Positions 8,324 to 21,787 of a stretch of 64,000 bases of DNA are shown here, one piece after another. The translations under genes were made by a program, and so were the position numbers. Source of the DNA: Catenuloplanes atrovinosus (GTDB taxonomy: Bacteria; Actinomycetota; Actinomycetes; Mycobacteriales; Micromonosporaceae); contig NZ_JAVDYB010000001.1 of assembly GCF_031458235.1 (NCBI RefSeq), forward strand, positions 5,256,001 through 5,320,000, read 5' to 3'. Under the pieces are notes generated by a model that ran no database searches, had not been told where the DNA came from, and saw only the letters and a list, made by a program, of their open reading frames with translations. Position 1 is the stretch's first letter, and every line of letters starts with the position of its first letter.

Positions 8324-9630
8324 TAGAGGGTCACCGCCTCTGCGTCTGCCGTCGCGATCGCGTTCACCAGGATCTGGAGGCCCTCGCGCGCCTCGTCCTC
8401 GGTGAGCGTGAGCGGCGGTCCCATCCGGAGCACGTTGTTGTAGAGGCCGCCCTTGCCGACCAGCAGCCCGTTGCGCCGGCACTCGTCGAAGACGCGCACG
8501 GTCGAGGCCGCGTCCGGCTCGGTGGTGCCCGGGTGCACGAACTCCAGCCCGATCATCAGGCCGCGCCCGCGTACCTCCGCGAGGATTCTGTAGTCGGGTT
8601 GGGCGGCCCTCAGGCCGTCGAGCAGGATCGCGCCGGTACGGGCCGCGTTCGCCTGCAGGTCGTGGTCGAGCACGTAGTCGAGCACCGCGTTGCCGGCGGC
8701 CGTGGAGATCGGGTTGCCGCCGAACGTGGAGAAGCTGATCGCCGGCACCGCGTCGATCACCTCGGCCCGTCCGACCACGCCGGCCAGTGCGAACCCGTTG
8801 CCGATGCCCTTGGCGAAGGTCAGCAGGTCCGGCGTCACGCCGTGCGCCTGGTAGCCCCAGAAGTGCTCGCCGGTGCGGCCCCAGCCGGTCTGCACCTCGT
8901 CCGAGATCAGCAGGATGCCGTGCGCGTCCAGCACCTTCTTCAGCGCGCCGAGCGTGCCGTCCGGCGCGTGGACGAAGCCGCCGACGCCCTGGATCGGCTC
9001 CGCGATCAGCGCGGCGACGTCACCGGCGGTCTGCGTGGCCAGCACCTCGCGCAGGTCTTCGACCGCCGCGTCGATGTGATCGGAGTCGGACAGCGAGGCC
9101 AGCAGGCCGCGCACCCGGTCGCCCGAGTGCAGCCAGGAGACGGAGAACGGGTTGAGCGAGCTGGCCGACCAGCTGCGGTGCCCGGTGACGCCCATGGTGG
9201 CGAGCGTGCGGCCGTGGTAGCTGTTGCGGATCGCCAGGATCTGGTTGGAGCGGCGCAGGTTCGCGGCCATCAGCAGCGCGGCCTCGTTGGCCTCGGAGCC
9301 GGAGTTGGTGAAGAAGACGCGCGCGTCCGGGATGCCGGAGACCCGCGCGATCTTCTCGGCCAGCTCGACCTGCCGGCGGATCAGGTACAGCGTGGAGGTG
9401 TGCACGACGCCGGTGGCCAGCTGGCGCTCCACCGCCTCGCGGATCTCCGGCACGTCGTACCCGATCATGTTGGTCAGCACGCCGCCGAAGAAGTCCAGGT
9501 AGCTGCGCCCGTGCTGATCGACCACCCGCCGGCCGGACCCCGAGACGATCTCGATCGGGTCGTCCGGGTAGTAGATCGGCATCCACGACGGCAGCACCGC
9601 GCGATGGCGCGCCAGCAGGTCATCGCTCAT
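8323..9630 (-). CDS. Class III (omega) aminotransferase
   Basis: 435 residues from ATG at 9630 (MSDDLLARHR), preceded by AGGGGT; an ATG six codons upstream has no site. PLP features are FTNSGSEANEAALLMA (phosphate binding), SYHGRTLATMGVTG, LLISDEVQTGWGRTG with the aspartate that contacts the pyridine nitrogen, and LTFAKGIGNGFALAGVV containing the Schiff-base lysine. The family transfers amino groups from omega- or beta-amino acids (GABA, beta-alanine, beta-aminoisobutyrate, alanine-glyoxylate) to keto acids. Direct coupling to mmsA makes beta-amino acid catabolism most likely, yielding semialdehydes for MmsA. The exact substrate is not readable from the sequence. Confidence 0.92.
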   Translation of the reverse strand: MSDDLLARHRAVLPSWMPIYYPDDPIEIVSGSGRRVVDQHGRSYLDFFGGVLTNMIGYDVPEIREAVERQLATGVVHTSTLYLIRRQVELAEKIARVSGIPDARVFFTNSGSEANEAALLMAANLRRSNQILAIRNSYHGRTLATMGVTGHRSWSASSLNPFSVSWLHSGDRVRGLLASLSDSDHIDAAVEDLREVLATQTAGDVAALIAEPIQGVGGFVHAPDGTLGALKKVLDAHGILLISDEVQTGWGRTGEHFWGYQAHGVTPDLLTFAKGIGNGFALAGVVGRAEVIDAVPAISFSTFGGNPISTAAGNAVLDYVLDHDLQANAARTGAILLDGLRAAQPDYRILAEVRGRGLMIGLEFVHPGTTEPDAASTVRVFDECRRNGLLVGKGGLYNNVLRMGPPLTLTEDEAREGLQILVNAIATADAEAVTL

Positions 9631-9667
9631 ACCCCTGCACGCTTCCATCCGAGCCCGGGCAGGGCAA

Positions 9668-9710
9668 CTGACACGCTGTCGCCCCGTGCTCGCCCGGTCC
9701 TGACACGTTG
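9668..9710. promoter_or_regulatory. Direct repeats in a divergent promoter region
   Basis: The 123-bp gap between the divergent aminotransferase and small membrane protein genes holds two near-identical 11-mers, CTGACACGCTG at 9668-9678 and CTGACACGTTG at 9700-9710, 32 bases apart (three helical turns). Same-face spacing would suit a dimeric regulator; this is inference. Confidence 0.35.
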
Positions 9711-9753
9711 CCGGCCGCGTTTCGCCGGATCGAGAACCGGGAATCCCGCTCGC

Positions 9754-10218
9754 ATGGCGGACGATACGGTGCGGGCCCGTTACTCCCAGGGCGCGAAGTT
9801 CGGATTGATGCTGCTGTTCCTGCTGGCGTTGAGCGTGGCGCAGCCGTTCATCTTCTGGCAGTTCGAGCTGCCACTCTGGCAGCGCCTGCTGCTGCCGGTG
9901 GTGACGGTCACGCTGAGCTGGTGGTGGGCGCTGTTCCGGATGGTGTACCGGATGACGCTCACCGGCTCCGAGCTTCGACTGCGCGCGGCGCTGTGGTCGT
10001 GGCGCATCCCGCTCGCCGAGGTGGACCGGGTCGGCGGCGCCGGCGGGCAGAACCTGGTCACTGTGCGCCGCCGGGACGGCAAGAGCTGGAGCGCGCTCAG
10101 CGGCAGCGGGATCGTGGAGTTCGCGGAGCGGGTCGCGGAGGCCGCACCGGGTGCGCGCGGCGCGGACGCGCTGGTCCGCACGGAGGACCGGATGACGCGC
10201 TTCTTCGAGAAGAGCTGA
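9754..10218 (+). CDS. Small two-helix membrane protein, PH-like
   Basis: 154 residues from ATG 9754 (MADDTVRARYSQ). Two hydrophobic helices (about 17-36 and 43-61) sit near the N-terminus. The remainder is a beta-rich soluble domain with a pattern (ALWSWRIPLAEVDRV, then LVTVRRRDGKSW) like bacterial PH-type domains that follow membrane hairpins. No catalytic motif is visible and the function is unknown. It is followed after 87 bp by plsC on the same strand. Confidence 0.75.
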   Translation: MADDTVRARYSQGAKFGLMLLFLLALSVAQPFIFWQFELPLWQRLLLPVVTVTLSWWWALFRMVYRMTLTGSELRLRAALWSWRIPLAEVDRVGGAGGQNLVTVRRRDGKSWSALSGSGIVEFAERVAEAAPGARGADALVRTEDRMTRFFEKS

Positions 10219-10305
10219 CTATCATAATCGGACTTTCGGGCGTTTCCCCCCGTCATCCGCCGGGCACAGGAGGCGTTCCCCAGGTCGGAGGGCTACCGTT
10301 ACGCC

Positions 10306-11025
10306 ATGTCAGAAGTGGTGTACCCGCCAGTCATCGCAGCGTCGAAGCTGATGTTCAAGGTTCTGGACCTCAAGATCCGGGTCGAGGGCGCGGAGAACGT
10401 GCCCCGCACGGGTGGCGCGGTACTGGCCAGCAACCACATCGGCTACCTCGACTTCATCTTCGCCGGCTTCGGCGCACATCCGGCCAAGCGCATGGTCCGT
10501 TTCATGGCCAAGCAGGAGGTCTTCAAGCACCGGATCTCCGGCCCGCTGATGCGCGGCATGAAGCACATCCCGGTCGACCGGGAGTCCGGCGTCCAATCGT
10601 TCCGGGACGCGCTGACCGCGCTGAAGAGCGGCGAGGTGGTCGGCATCTTCCCGGAGGCGACGATCAGCCGCTCGTTCACGGTCAAGGACGTCAAGTCCGG
10701 CGCCACCCGGCTGGCCATGTCCGCGGGCGTGCCGCTGATCCCGCTCGCGCTCTGGGGCACGCACCGGCTCTGGACCAAGGGCCGGCCGCGCACCCTCACC
10801 CGGCGGCACACGCCGATCACCATCCTGGTCGGCGAGCCGATGCAGGTGAACCGCAAGGACGACGTGAACGCCGCCACCGCGGAGCTGCGCCGCCGGATGT
10901 CCGCGCTGGTCGAGAAGGCGCAGCGGGAGTACCCGGACAAGCCGAAGGACGACGAGGACCGCTGGTGGCTGCCGGCCTACCTGGGTGGCACGGCGCCGCA
11001 GCCGGCCGCCGCACCGGCCGCCTGA
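10306..11025 (+). CDS. plsC: 1-acyl-sn-glycerol-3-phosphate acyltransferase, PlsC family
   Basis: 239 residues. The acyltransferase catalytic motif appears as NHIGYLDF (the HxxxxD box) near residue 44, followed by the glycerophosphate-binding block RESGVQSFRDAL and the FPEATISRS block (family consensus FPEGTRS). It acylates lysophosphatidate to phosphatidate at the inner membrane surface in phospholipid synthesis. The C-terminus is Ala/Pro-rich (TAPQPAAAPAA). Actinomycetes carry several paralogues with differing acyl or polyol acceptors, so the substrate is not certain. It lies 171 bp before the acyl-ACP desaturase gene, a sensible lipid neighbourhood, but an operator separates the two. Confidence 0.88.
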   Translation: MSEVVYPPVIAASKLMFKVLDLKIRVEGAENVPRTGGAVLASNHIGYLDFIFAGFGAHPAKRMVRFMAKQEVFKHRISGPLMRGMKHIPVDRESGVQSFRDALTALKSGEVVGIFPEATISRSFTVKDVKSGATRLAMSAGVPLIPLALWGTHRLWTKGRPRTLTRRHTPITILVGEPMQVNRKDDVNAATAELRRRMSALVEKAQREYPDKPKDDEDRWWLPAYLGGTAPQPAAAPAA

Positions 11026-11122
11026 TCATCCGGCTCCCGGCGGCGCCTCGACGGCCATAATTGCCTGGTTACCGACGGGTCGGGCGAAGTCAGTTTCCGG
11101 CCGGCGGGGTGGTCTCAAAGCT

Positions 11123-11154
11123 GCGAACCTACGGTACCGTAACCGTAGGTTCGC
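11123..11154. promoter_or_regulatory. Strong palindromic operator before the desaturase gene
   Basis: Perfect 12-bp arms GCGAACCTACGG (11123-11134) and CCGTAGGTTCGC (11143-11154) with an 8-base spacer. The inner part also contains ACGGTACCGT (11131-11140), itself a palindrome. It lies 42 bases upstream of the desA start, where a promoter should be, and no U tract follows, so an operator is likelier than a terminator. Mycobacterial desA genes are repressed by acyl-CoA-responsive TetR proteins at similar palindromes; equivalence here is inference. Confidence 0.65.
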
Positions 11155-11196
11155 CTCGCCCAAGCCGGGCCTGCCCCCCGTACCCCTGGAGGTCTC

Positions 11197-12141
11197 GTGA
11201 CCGTCGACCAAGAAACCACGCGGGCGCTCCTGCTCGAGCTCGAGCCCGTGGTGGAGACCAACCTGAACCGGCACATCGGCCTGGCCAAGGAGTGGTTCCC
11301 GCACGAGTACGTCCCGTGGTCCGACGGCACGAACTTCGACGGCCCGCTCGGCGGCACCGCCTGGGCGCCGGAGCAGTCCAAGCTCTCCGAGGTCGCCCGC
11401 ACCTCGCTGATCGTCAACCTGCTCACCGAGGACAACCTGCCCAGCTACCACCACGAGATCGCGGTCATGTTCGGCCGGGACGGCGCCTGGGGCGACTGGG
11501 TGCACCGGTGGACCGCCGAGGAGGGCCGGCACGGCATCGCGATCCGCGACTACCTGCTGACCACGCGCGCGGTCGACCCGGTGGAGCTGGAGCGGCTGCG
11601 GATGACGCACATGTCCGCCGGCTTCCAGAACGACCACGACCAGAGCATCCTGCACTCCATCGCGTACGTGTCGTTCCAGGAGCTGGCCACCCGCGTCTCG
11701 CACCGCAACACCGGCAAGTTCTCCGGCGACCCGGTCTGCGACGCCATGCTCGCCCGGATCGCCACGGACGAGAACCTGCACATGGTCTTCTACCGCAACC
11801 TGCTGGAGGCCTCGCTCCAGGTCTCCCCGGACCTGGCGATGCGCGCCATCTCGGACGTGGTCCGCTCGTTCCAGATGCCCGGCCACGGCATCGAGAACTT
11901 CTCCCGCAAGTCGGTCCAGATCGCCATGGCCGGCATCTACGACCTGCGCATCCACCACGACGAGGTGCTCATGCCGGTGCTGCGCAAGCTGCGCGTGCTG
12001 GAGACGCCGGGCCTCACCGGCGACGGCGCCAAGGCCCGCGACGAGCTCGGCGAGTTCCTCGACAACCTGGACGCGCAGGCGACCCGGTTCACCGAGCGCC
12101 GCGAGGCCAACCGCGCCCGCCAGGCCGCCCGCAACGGCTGA
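11197..12141 (+). CDS. desA: Acyl-ACP desaturase (soluble di-iron, DesA family)
   Basis: 314 residues from GTG 11197 behind GGAGG. This soluble ferritin-like di-iron enzyme uses O2 and reduced ferredoxin to introduce a double bond into acyl-ACP. The iron ligands are all present: E78 (LLTEDNLPS), E109 and H112 (EEGRH), E162 (FQELATR), E192 and H195 (DENLH). SFQMPGHGIENF near residue 232 is also typical. It belongs with the FA_desaturase_2 group of actinobacteria, where products adjust membrane fluidity or feed longer lipids. It stands alone behind the palindrome at 11123-11154, with murL 89 bp downstream; cotranscription with murL is possible but the functions differ. Confidence 0.94.
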   Translation: MTVDQETTRALLLELEPVVETNLNRHIGLAKEWFPHEYVPWSDGTNFDGPLGGTAWAPEQSKLSEVARTSLIVNLLTEDNLPSYHHEIAVMFGRDGAWGDWVHRWTAEEGRHGIAIRDYLLTTRAVDPVELERLRMTHMSAGFQNDHDQSILHSIAYVSFQELATRVSHRNTGKFSGDPVCDAMLARIATDENLHMVFYRNLLEASLQVSPDLAMRAISDVVRSFQMPGHGIENFSRKSVQIAMAGIYDLRIHHDEVLMPVLRKLRVLETPGLTGDGAKARDELGEFLDNLDAQATRFTERREANRARQAARNG

Positions 12142-12230
12142 CGCCCCGCGCGCCGGGTGGCGGGCGGAGCTACCATTGCGCGCGGCCGGGGGACGGCCTG
12201 GCTGGCGGGCACGGTGAGGGGCTGGAATCG

Positions 12231-13583
12231 GTGGCGTTGAGCGCGGACGAGATCCTGCGGCGGGACCTCTTCACGGCGGAGGGCTACGACCTCGACGTGG
12301 AGACCGGGACGGTCGCGTTGCGGTACGCGCTGACCGGGCCGGGGGTCGCGCCGCTGCGGTTCACCGAGACGGTCACGCTCCCGGTGCCGGAGACCGCGCC
12401 GGACGAGGACGCGGTCGCGCGCACCCACCGCGTGCTGGAGCTGCTGCTGATCGCGGCCGGCGTCTCCTACTACAAGGTGGCGGCGCCGCCCGCGATCGCG
12501 CTCCCGCACCGGCTCGGGCCGGCCGCGCGGGCGCTGGCCACCGCGATCTACACCAAGGGCATGGGCGAGTTCGCCTACCGCAACGCGCTGCCGCACGTGC
12601 TGACCGTGGAGATCCGCACGCCGGAGGGCGCGCCGGACGCCGTACCGGTGCACGCCCTCGATCTGGAGAACCGGCCGCTGTCCGCGGTCGGCGGCGGCAA
12701 GGACTCGATCGTCACGCTGGAGGCGCTGCGCGCGGCGGGCCGCGATCCGGTGCCGTTCTCGGTCAACCCGAACGGTGTGATCGAGGCGGTGAACCGGGCC
12801 TCCGGGCTGACCGCGCTCGCGGCGCGCCGGCGGATCGACCCGCTGCTGTTCGAGGTCAACAAGGCGGGCGCGCGCAACGGCCACGTGCCGGTCACGGCCG
12901 TGAACTCGCTGATCGCGGTGGCCTCCGCCGCGTTCAACGGCCTCGGCCCGGTGGTGATGTCCAACGAGCGGTCCGCCTCCGACCCGAACCTGGTCTGGCA
13001 CGGCGTGGAGATCAACCACCAGTGGTCCAAGGGCGTGGAGGCCGAGGGGCTGCTCCGGGACGCGCTGGCCGAGCACGCGGGCCTGACCGACGCGTACTTC
13101 TCGCTGCTGCGCCGCCTCTCCGAGCTGCACATCGCCCGGCTGTACGCGGAGACCGACCGCTACGACGACGTGGTGACCAGCTGCAACCGCGCGTTCCTGC
13201 TGCACAACGCGACCACGCGCTGGTGCGGCGACTGCCCGAAGTGCCGCTTCGTGTTCCTGGCCATGGCGCCGTCGATGAACCGGGACCGGCTGCGCCGCAT
13301 CTTCGGTACGGACCTGCTGGCCGACCAGGCGCAGATCCCGGGCTTTCTCGAGCTGCTCGGCGTGGACGCGCACAAGCCGTGGGAGTGCGTCGGCGAGGTG
13401 GAGGAGTGCGTGGTTGCGCTCGACCTGCTTCGCCGCGACCCGGAGTGGCAGGACGAGCCGGTGGTGAAGGCGCTGGCCGACGCGGTACCGGACAGCGCGT
13501 GGGAGACCGCGTCGCACTCGGACGTGTTCACGCCGGGCGGCGCCTCGTTCGTGCCGGGCAGCTACCCCCGGGTCGGCGAGTAG
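12231..13583 (+). CDS. murL: MurL-type UDP-MurNAc-L-Ala-L-Glu epimerase
   Basis: 450 residues from GTG 12231, preceded by GAGGGG. The protein has an ATP-pyrophosphatase-like loop at G154-S159 (GGGKDS), then EVNKAGARNGHVPVTAVNSL, VVMSNERSASDPN and VNHQWSKG-like EINHQWSKG blocks, and a CxxCxxC cluster (C332, C335, C338) in WCGDCPKC. These match my memory of MurL, which inverts L-Glu to D-Glu at the muropeptide stage using ATP, first described in Xanthomonas alongside MurD2. It would act in cytoplasmic peptidoglycan synthesis. No other mur gene is adjacent, so the assignment rests on motifs only. Its 3' end overlaps the convergent globin/reductase gene by 22 bp. Confidence 0.82.
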   Translation: MALSADEILRRDLFTAEGYDLDVETGTVALRYALTGPGVAPLRFTETVTLPVPETAPDEDAVARTHRVLELLLIAAGVSYYKVAAPPAIALPHRLGPAARALATAIYTKGMGEFAYRNALPHVLTVEIRTPEGAPDAVPVHALDLENRPLSAVGGGKDSIVTLEALRAAGRDPVPFSVNPNGVIEAVNRASGLTALAARRRIDPLLFEVNKAGARNGHVPVTAVNSLIAVASAAFNGLGPVVMSNERSASDPNLVWHGVEINHQWSKGVEAEGLLRDALAEHAGLTDAYFSLLRRLSELHIARLYAETDRYDDVVTSCNRAFLLHNATTRWCGDCPKCRFVFLAMAPSMNRDRLRRIFGTDLLADQAQIPGFLELLGVDAHKPWECVGEVEECVVALDLLRRDPEWQDEPVVKALADAVPDSAWETASHSDVFTPGGASFVPGSYPRVGE

Positions 13584-15499
13584 AGCCGGTCGAACGCGCC
13601 GGTCAGCGCGGGCGGGCCGTCCACGTAGACGTCCCAGTCCGTCCAGTCCGCGGCGCCGGCGACCACGTGCGCCAGGCTGCCGCCGAGGAACCGGCCCTGC
13701 GGCCCGGCCGCCACCACCACCTGCACCTGCGCGTCCAGGCACTCGGCCGCGACCGCGCGCAGCGGCTCCAGGCCGTAGATCTCCGCGACCGTGCGCACGC
13801 CCAGGTAGAGGCGCACGGCCCGGTGCTGCCGCCGCCAGGCCACCTCGGTCATCAGCGCCTTCATGGTGGCGAGGCCGGTGCCCTCCGCGATCAGCAGCAG
13901 GTCGCGGCCGGACTCACGGTCGAACGGCAGGTGGTCGACGGCCGGGTGCAGCCGGACCCGCTCCCCCGGCTCGGCCTCGCGCAGCAGCGCGGTGCCGGCG
14001 TAGTCGGTGGGGTGCGCCTCCACGTGCACCTCGATGGTGTGGTCCGGCGTGGCCGGGTTGCCGATCGGGTACGCGCCGGTGGCGCCGTCCGCCTCCAGCA
14101 CCGCGCGCTGCCCGGCGCGGTGCGGGTACGGCAGGTAGGTGCGGATCCACAGGATGGACAGGTCGTCGCGCCAGTCCTGGCGGGCCACCACCGTGCCGAG
14201 CCAGGTCAGCGGCGCGTACCCGGCGTCCTCCTCGCCCTGCTGGAGCCACTGCGCGGCGAGCTTCCACGTCGACCGCCAGGCCACGTCGTGCTCGGGCCGC
14301 CAGGCGCCGGCCATGCTGGCGCGCAGCGCGTCCAGCATCGCCATGCCGAACGCGTCTATGTGCGCGCGCTGCACGCCGAACTCGCGCAGCACCGGGCCGA
14401 GCTGCCCGCAGCCGGCGGCCAGCACCTGCGGGTTGTCCAGGTTGTCGACCAGCCAGCCGAGCGCGTCGCGCAGTTGCCGCCGGTGCACCTCGCCGCTGGG
14501 CGGGAAGAGCGGGCGCAGCTCCGGGCGCGCGGTGAACAGGTGGTCGTCCAGCCGGTGCACGGCCTCGTCGACGGAACCGACCAGTTGCAGTGACTCGCGC
14601 AGCCGGGTCTGCAGCGCGTGCAGCGCGGACTCCTCGCCGGGCCGGAAGCCGTCGACCGGCGCGCCGGGGCCGGCCGCGGGGCGGTGCGGGCTGACCCGGA
14701 TCGGCACCACCGCCTCCCAGGCGGCGTGGGGCAGGGACGGAGATCCGGGGGTACGGGGTGCGGTGCTCGCGGGGTAGGGGCAGGCGGGGGCCACGACGGG
14801 CGGGCCGGGGACGGTGGCGCCGGGGACCACGGGCGGCGTGGTGATCGGGACCGGCGGGGTGGTGGGGCCGGGAGTCGCGGGCGGGGCGGGGACCGGTGGT
14901 GGGCCGGGGATCGTGCCGTGGCCGGGGATAGCGGGCCGGGCGTGGCCGGGTGGATGCGGATGGGCGGGCTGTCCCGGGTGACCCGGAACCGGCTGGACCG
15001 GTTGACCCGGCTGGCCGGGCTGAGCCGGCTGGCCGGGCTGACCCGGCTGGCCGGGCTGAGCCGGCTGGCCGGGCTGACCCGGCTGGCCGGGCTGACCCGG
15101 CTGGCCGGCGCCCGGCCCGGGCGCCGGTGCGAACGGCACGGTGGCACCGGACGGGAGGCCGCCGGGCGTGGCCGGGGCCGTGGGTGCGCCCGCGCCGTAC
15201 CGGCCCTGGGGTGCCGCGTTGCGCGGTGCCGCGGTGCCGCGCGGGAGGCCGAGCGCGCTCTGCTGCGTACCCGCCTGCTGGGTCGCGGTGTGCTGTGCCG
15301 CCTGCTGGGCCGCGCCGCCGCCGATCGGCGCCCAGGCCTGCGCGGCCGGCTGCGGCGCGCTCTGCCCGGCCGGTGGTGGCGCCGGGACGTTACCGTGTGC
15401 GTGCGGCAACTGCTCGACGACCTTGCCGACGCGCAGCGCGTGCAGCAGCGCCTGGAGGTCCCGGTGCCCCGCACCGCCAACGTGGGTCACCCTGTGCAT
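13562..15499 (-). CDS. Globin-like / ferredoxin-reductase-like fusion with Pro-Gly-Gln linker
   Basis: 645 residues from ATG 15499; GTG at 15490 fits the GGGAG better and is an alternative. Layout: 1-38 a short conserved-looking segment (DLQALLHALRVGKVVEQL); about 40-280 a Pro/Ala/Gly-rich stretch with PGQ repeats; about 285-420 a globin domain (LFTARPELRPLFP, VDNLDNPQVL); about 425-645 an FAD/NAD module (LLLIAEGTGLATMKAL, the nucleotide GGTG-like loop). The order globin-reductase recalls flavohemoglobin, which converts NO to nitrate. However, aligned with E. coli Hmp the proximal histidine position reads Leu (GPVLREF) and the FAD RxYS box reads AYPIGN, so heme and flavin binding are both doubtful. 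Streptomycetes have similar divergent proteins. Divergent from the carboxylase gene. Confidence 0.8.
   Translation of the reverse strand: MHRVTHVGGAGHRDLQALLHALRVGKVVEQLPHAHGNVPAPPPAGQSAPQPAAQAWAPIGGGAAQQAAQHTATQQAGTQQSALGLPRGTAAPRNAAPQGRYGAGAPTAPATPGGLPSGATVPFAPAPGPGAGQPGQPGQPGQPGQPAQPGQPGQPGQPAQPGQPGQPVQPVPGHPGQPAHPHPPGHARPAIPGHGTIPGPPPVPAPPATPGPTTPPVPITTPPVVPGATVPGPPVVAPACPYPASTAPRTPGSPSLPHAAWEAVVPIRVSPHRPAAGPGAPVDGFRPGEESALHALQTRLRESLQLVGSVDEAVHRLDDHLFTARPELRPLFPPSGEVHRRQLRDALGWLVDNLDNPQVLAAGCGQLGPVLREFGVQRAHIDAFGMAMLDALRASMAGAWRPEHDVAWRSTWKLAAQWLQQGEEDAGYAPLTWLGTVVARQDWRDDLSILWIRTYLPYPHRAGQRAVLEADGATGAYPIGNPATPDHTIEVHVEAHPTDYAGTALLREAEPGERVRLHPAVDHLPFDRESGRDLLLIAEGTGLATMKALMTEVAWRRQHRAVRLYLGVRTVAEIYGLEPLRAVAAECLDAQVQVVVAAGPQGRFLGGSLAHVVAGAADWTDWDVYVDGPPALTGAFDRLYSPTRG
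14990..15110 (-). repeat. Collagen-like PGQ tandem repeat inside the globin fusion
   Basis: About a dozen 9-bp units, pairing into near-identical 18-bp units, encode Pro-Gly-Gln or Pro-Ala-Gln triplets around residues 130-170. The Gly-x-Y periodicity is collagen-like, and the near identity of the DNA units suggests recent slippage expansion. Confidence 0.8.
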
Positions 15500-15747
15500 T
15501 CTCCCGAACCCGAGCCGACTTCGGGTGTGATCTAGCCCGTTAGCACCCGGTTTGCACCGCTTACCCGGGGACAACGAGTCGGCCGAGTGTCGGTTACCTC
15601 CATGTAGTGTTGTCAGGTTCCGACAATTTGGGACCGTGTCCAGTGGCGGGTCCAACGGTTCCATACCGCCCGGTAACGACGAAGCTTGTTGACGGGGCCG
15701 ATCGAGGGCCCCGCACCGTTGTGTACGCACTTTGGGAGGCTCGGTCG
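15500..15747. promoter_or_regulatory. Divergent promoter region with imperfect palindrome
   Basis: The 248-bp gap between the globin fusion and the carboxylase is the only AT-richer stretch nearby. An inverted repeat TTGTC...GACAA (15610-15614 and 15622-15626) lies about 120 bases upstream of the carboxylase start. GGGAGG at 15734-15739 is the ribosome site that fixes the GTG start at 15748. Confidence 0.45.
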
Positions 15748-21180
<5,433 letters not shown>

Positions 21181-21195
21181 CCGCGTAGTCCGTCA

Positions 21196-21227
21196 GGGGC
21201 CGGTCTCTCGCTGGAGAGACCGGCCCC
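21196..21227 (+). terminator. Strong terminator after the carboxylase
   Basis: Perfect 14-bp arms at 21196-21209 and 21214-21227 (GGGGCCGGTCTCTC and complement) with the four-base loop GCTG, 15 bases past the stop. Confidence 0.9.
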
Positions 21228-21343
21228 GCGTCATTCATGCCGTACGCGGTGGGCTGCCGGGCGTCGTCGACGGTCACGGGAGCCGTCAACGCGCCACCGG
21301 CCGGGCTCTGCCACCGGAAAGCAGAAGGCCGGGGTGGACCGGT

Positions 21344-21787
21344 CTAGAAGGCGGTGATTGTTGCCAGTGTGATTCCGTGTGCGCAGATGGCGATGTGGAG
21401 GCCGGTCCATAGTGTGTGGAGGCGGAGGCGGTGCAGGAGGGGGAATGCGTTGTAGTGGTCGGTGCGGCTTTGGTTGAGGTTGGCGTCTTCGTCGAGGGTT
21501 CCCATGTCCTTGAGGGTGGTGGTGAGGGCGCGTGCTTGGCTGAGGTGGTAGGTGGCGCGTTCGTGGTATTTGGCGGAGATGACGGCGCCGTAGAGGCCGA
21601 GAATGGCGATGAGGGCGCCGAGCGCGGCGGTGGGTGGGGTGAATTTCTGCTGGACGATCAGGCCGGTGAGTGCGGCGACGATGACGAGGATGAAGTTGGT
21701 CATGGTGGCGCGCTGGTTTTCGCATTGACGTAGTTGCTGGCGGTGTTCGTTCCAGTAGGCCAGAACGGCGTCGGCGGAACTACTCAC
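21344..21787 (-). CDS. Small three-helix membrane protein coupled to the TIR-NB-ARC gene
   Basis: 147 residues from GTG 21787, which overlaps the 3' end of the TIR gene by eight bases (GTGAGTAG), so translation is coupled. Residues 1-28 are polar and helical (AYWNEHRQQLRQCENQRATM). Hydrophobic helices lie at about 30-47 and 53-74, followed by a charged segment (AKYHERATYHLSQARALTTTL), and a third helix at about 123-144. The layout recalls SLATT-like and related small multi-helix membrane proteins that follow TIR, NACHT or SLOG genes, where they are proposed pore-forming effectors or anchors. I recognise the family pattern from actinobacterial NTPase loci but no named function. Coupling suggests it works with the TIR protein. 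Confidence 0.85.
   Translation of the reverse strand: MSSSADAVLAYWNEHRQQLRQCENQRATMTNFILVIVAALTGLIVQQKFTPPTAALGALIAILGLYGAVISAKYHERATYHLSQARALTTTLKDMGTLDEDANLNQSRTDHYNAFPLLHRLRLHTLWTGLHIAICAHGITLATITAF

Noticed and set aside
11061-12230. N-terminal extension of murL (frame open from 11061)
   Set aside because: That stretch overlaps the desaturase gene in another frame and has a biased, motif-free product; GTG 12231 has a ribosome site and gives the expected MurL length.
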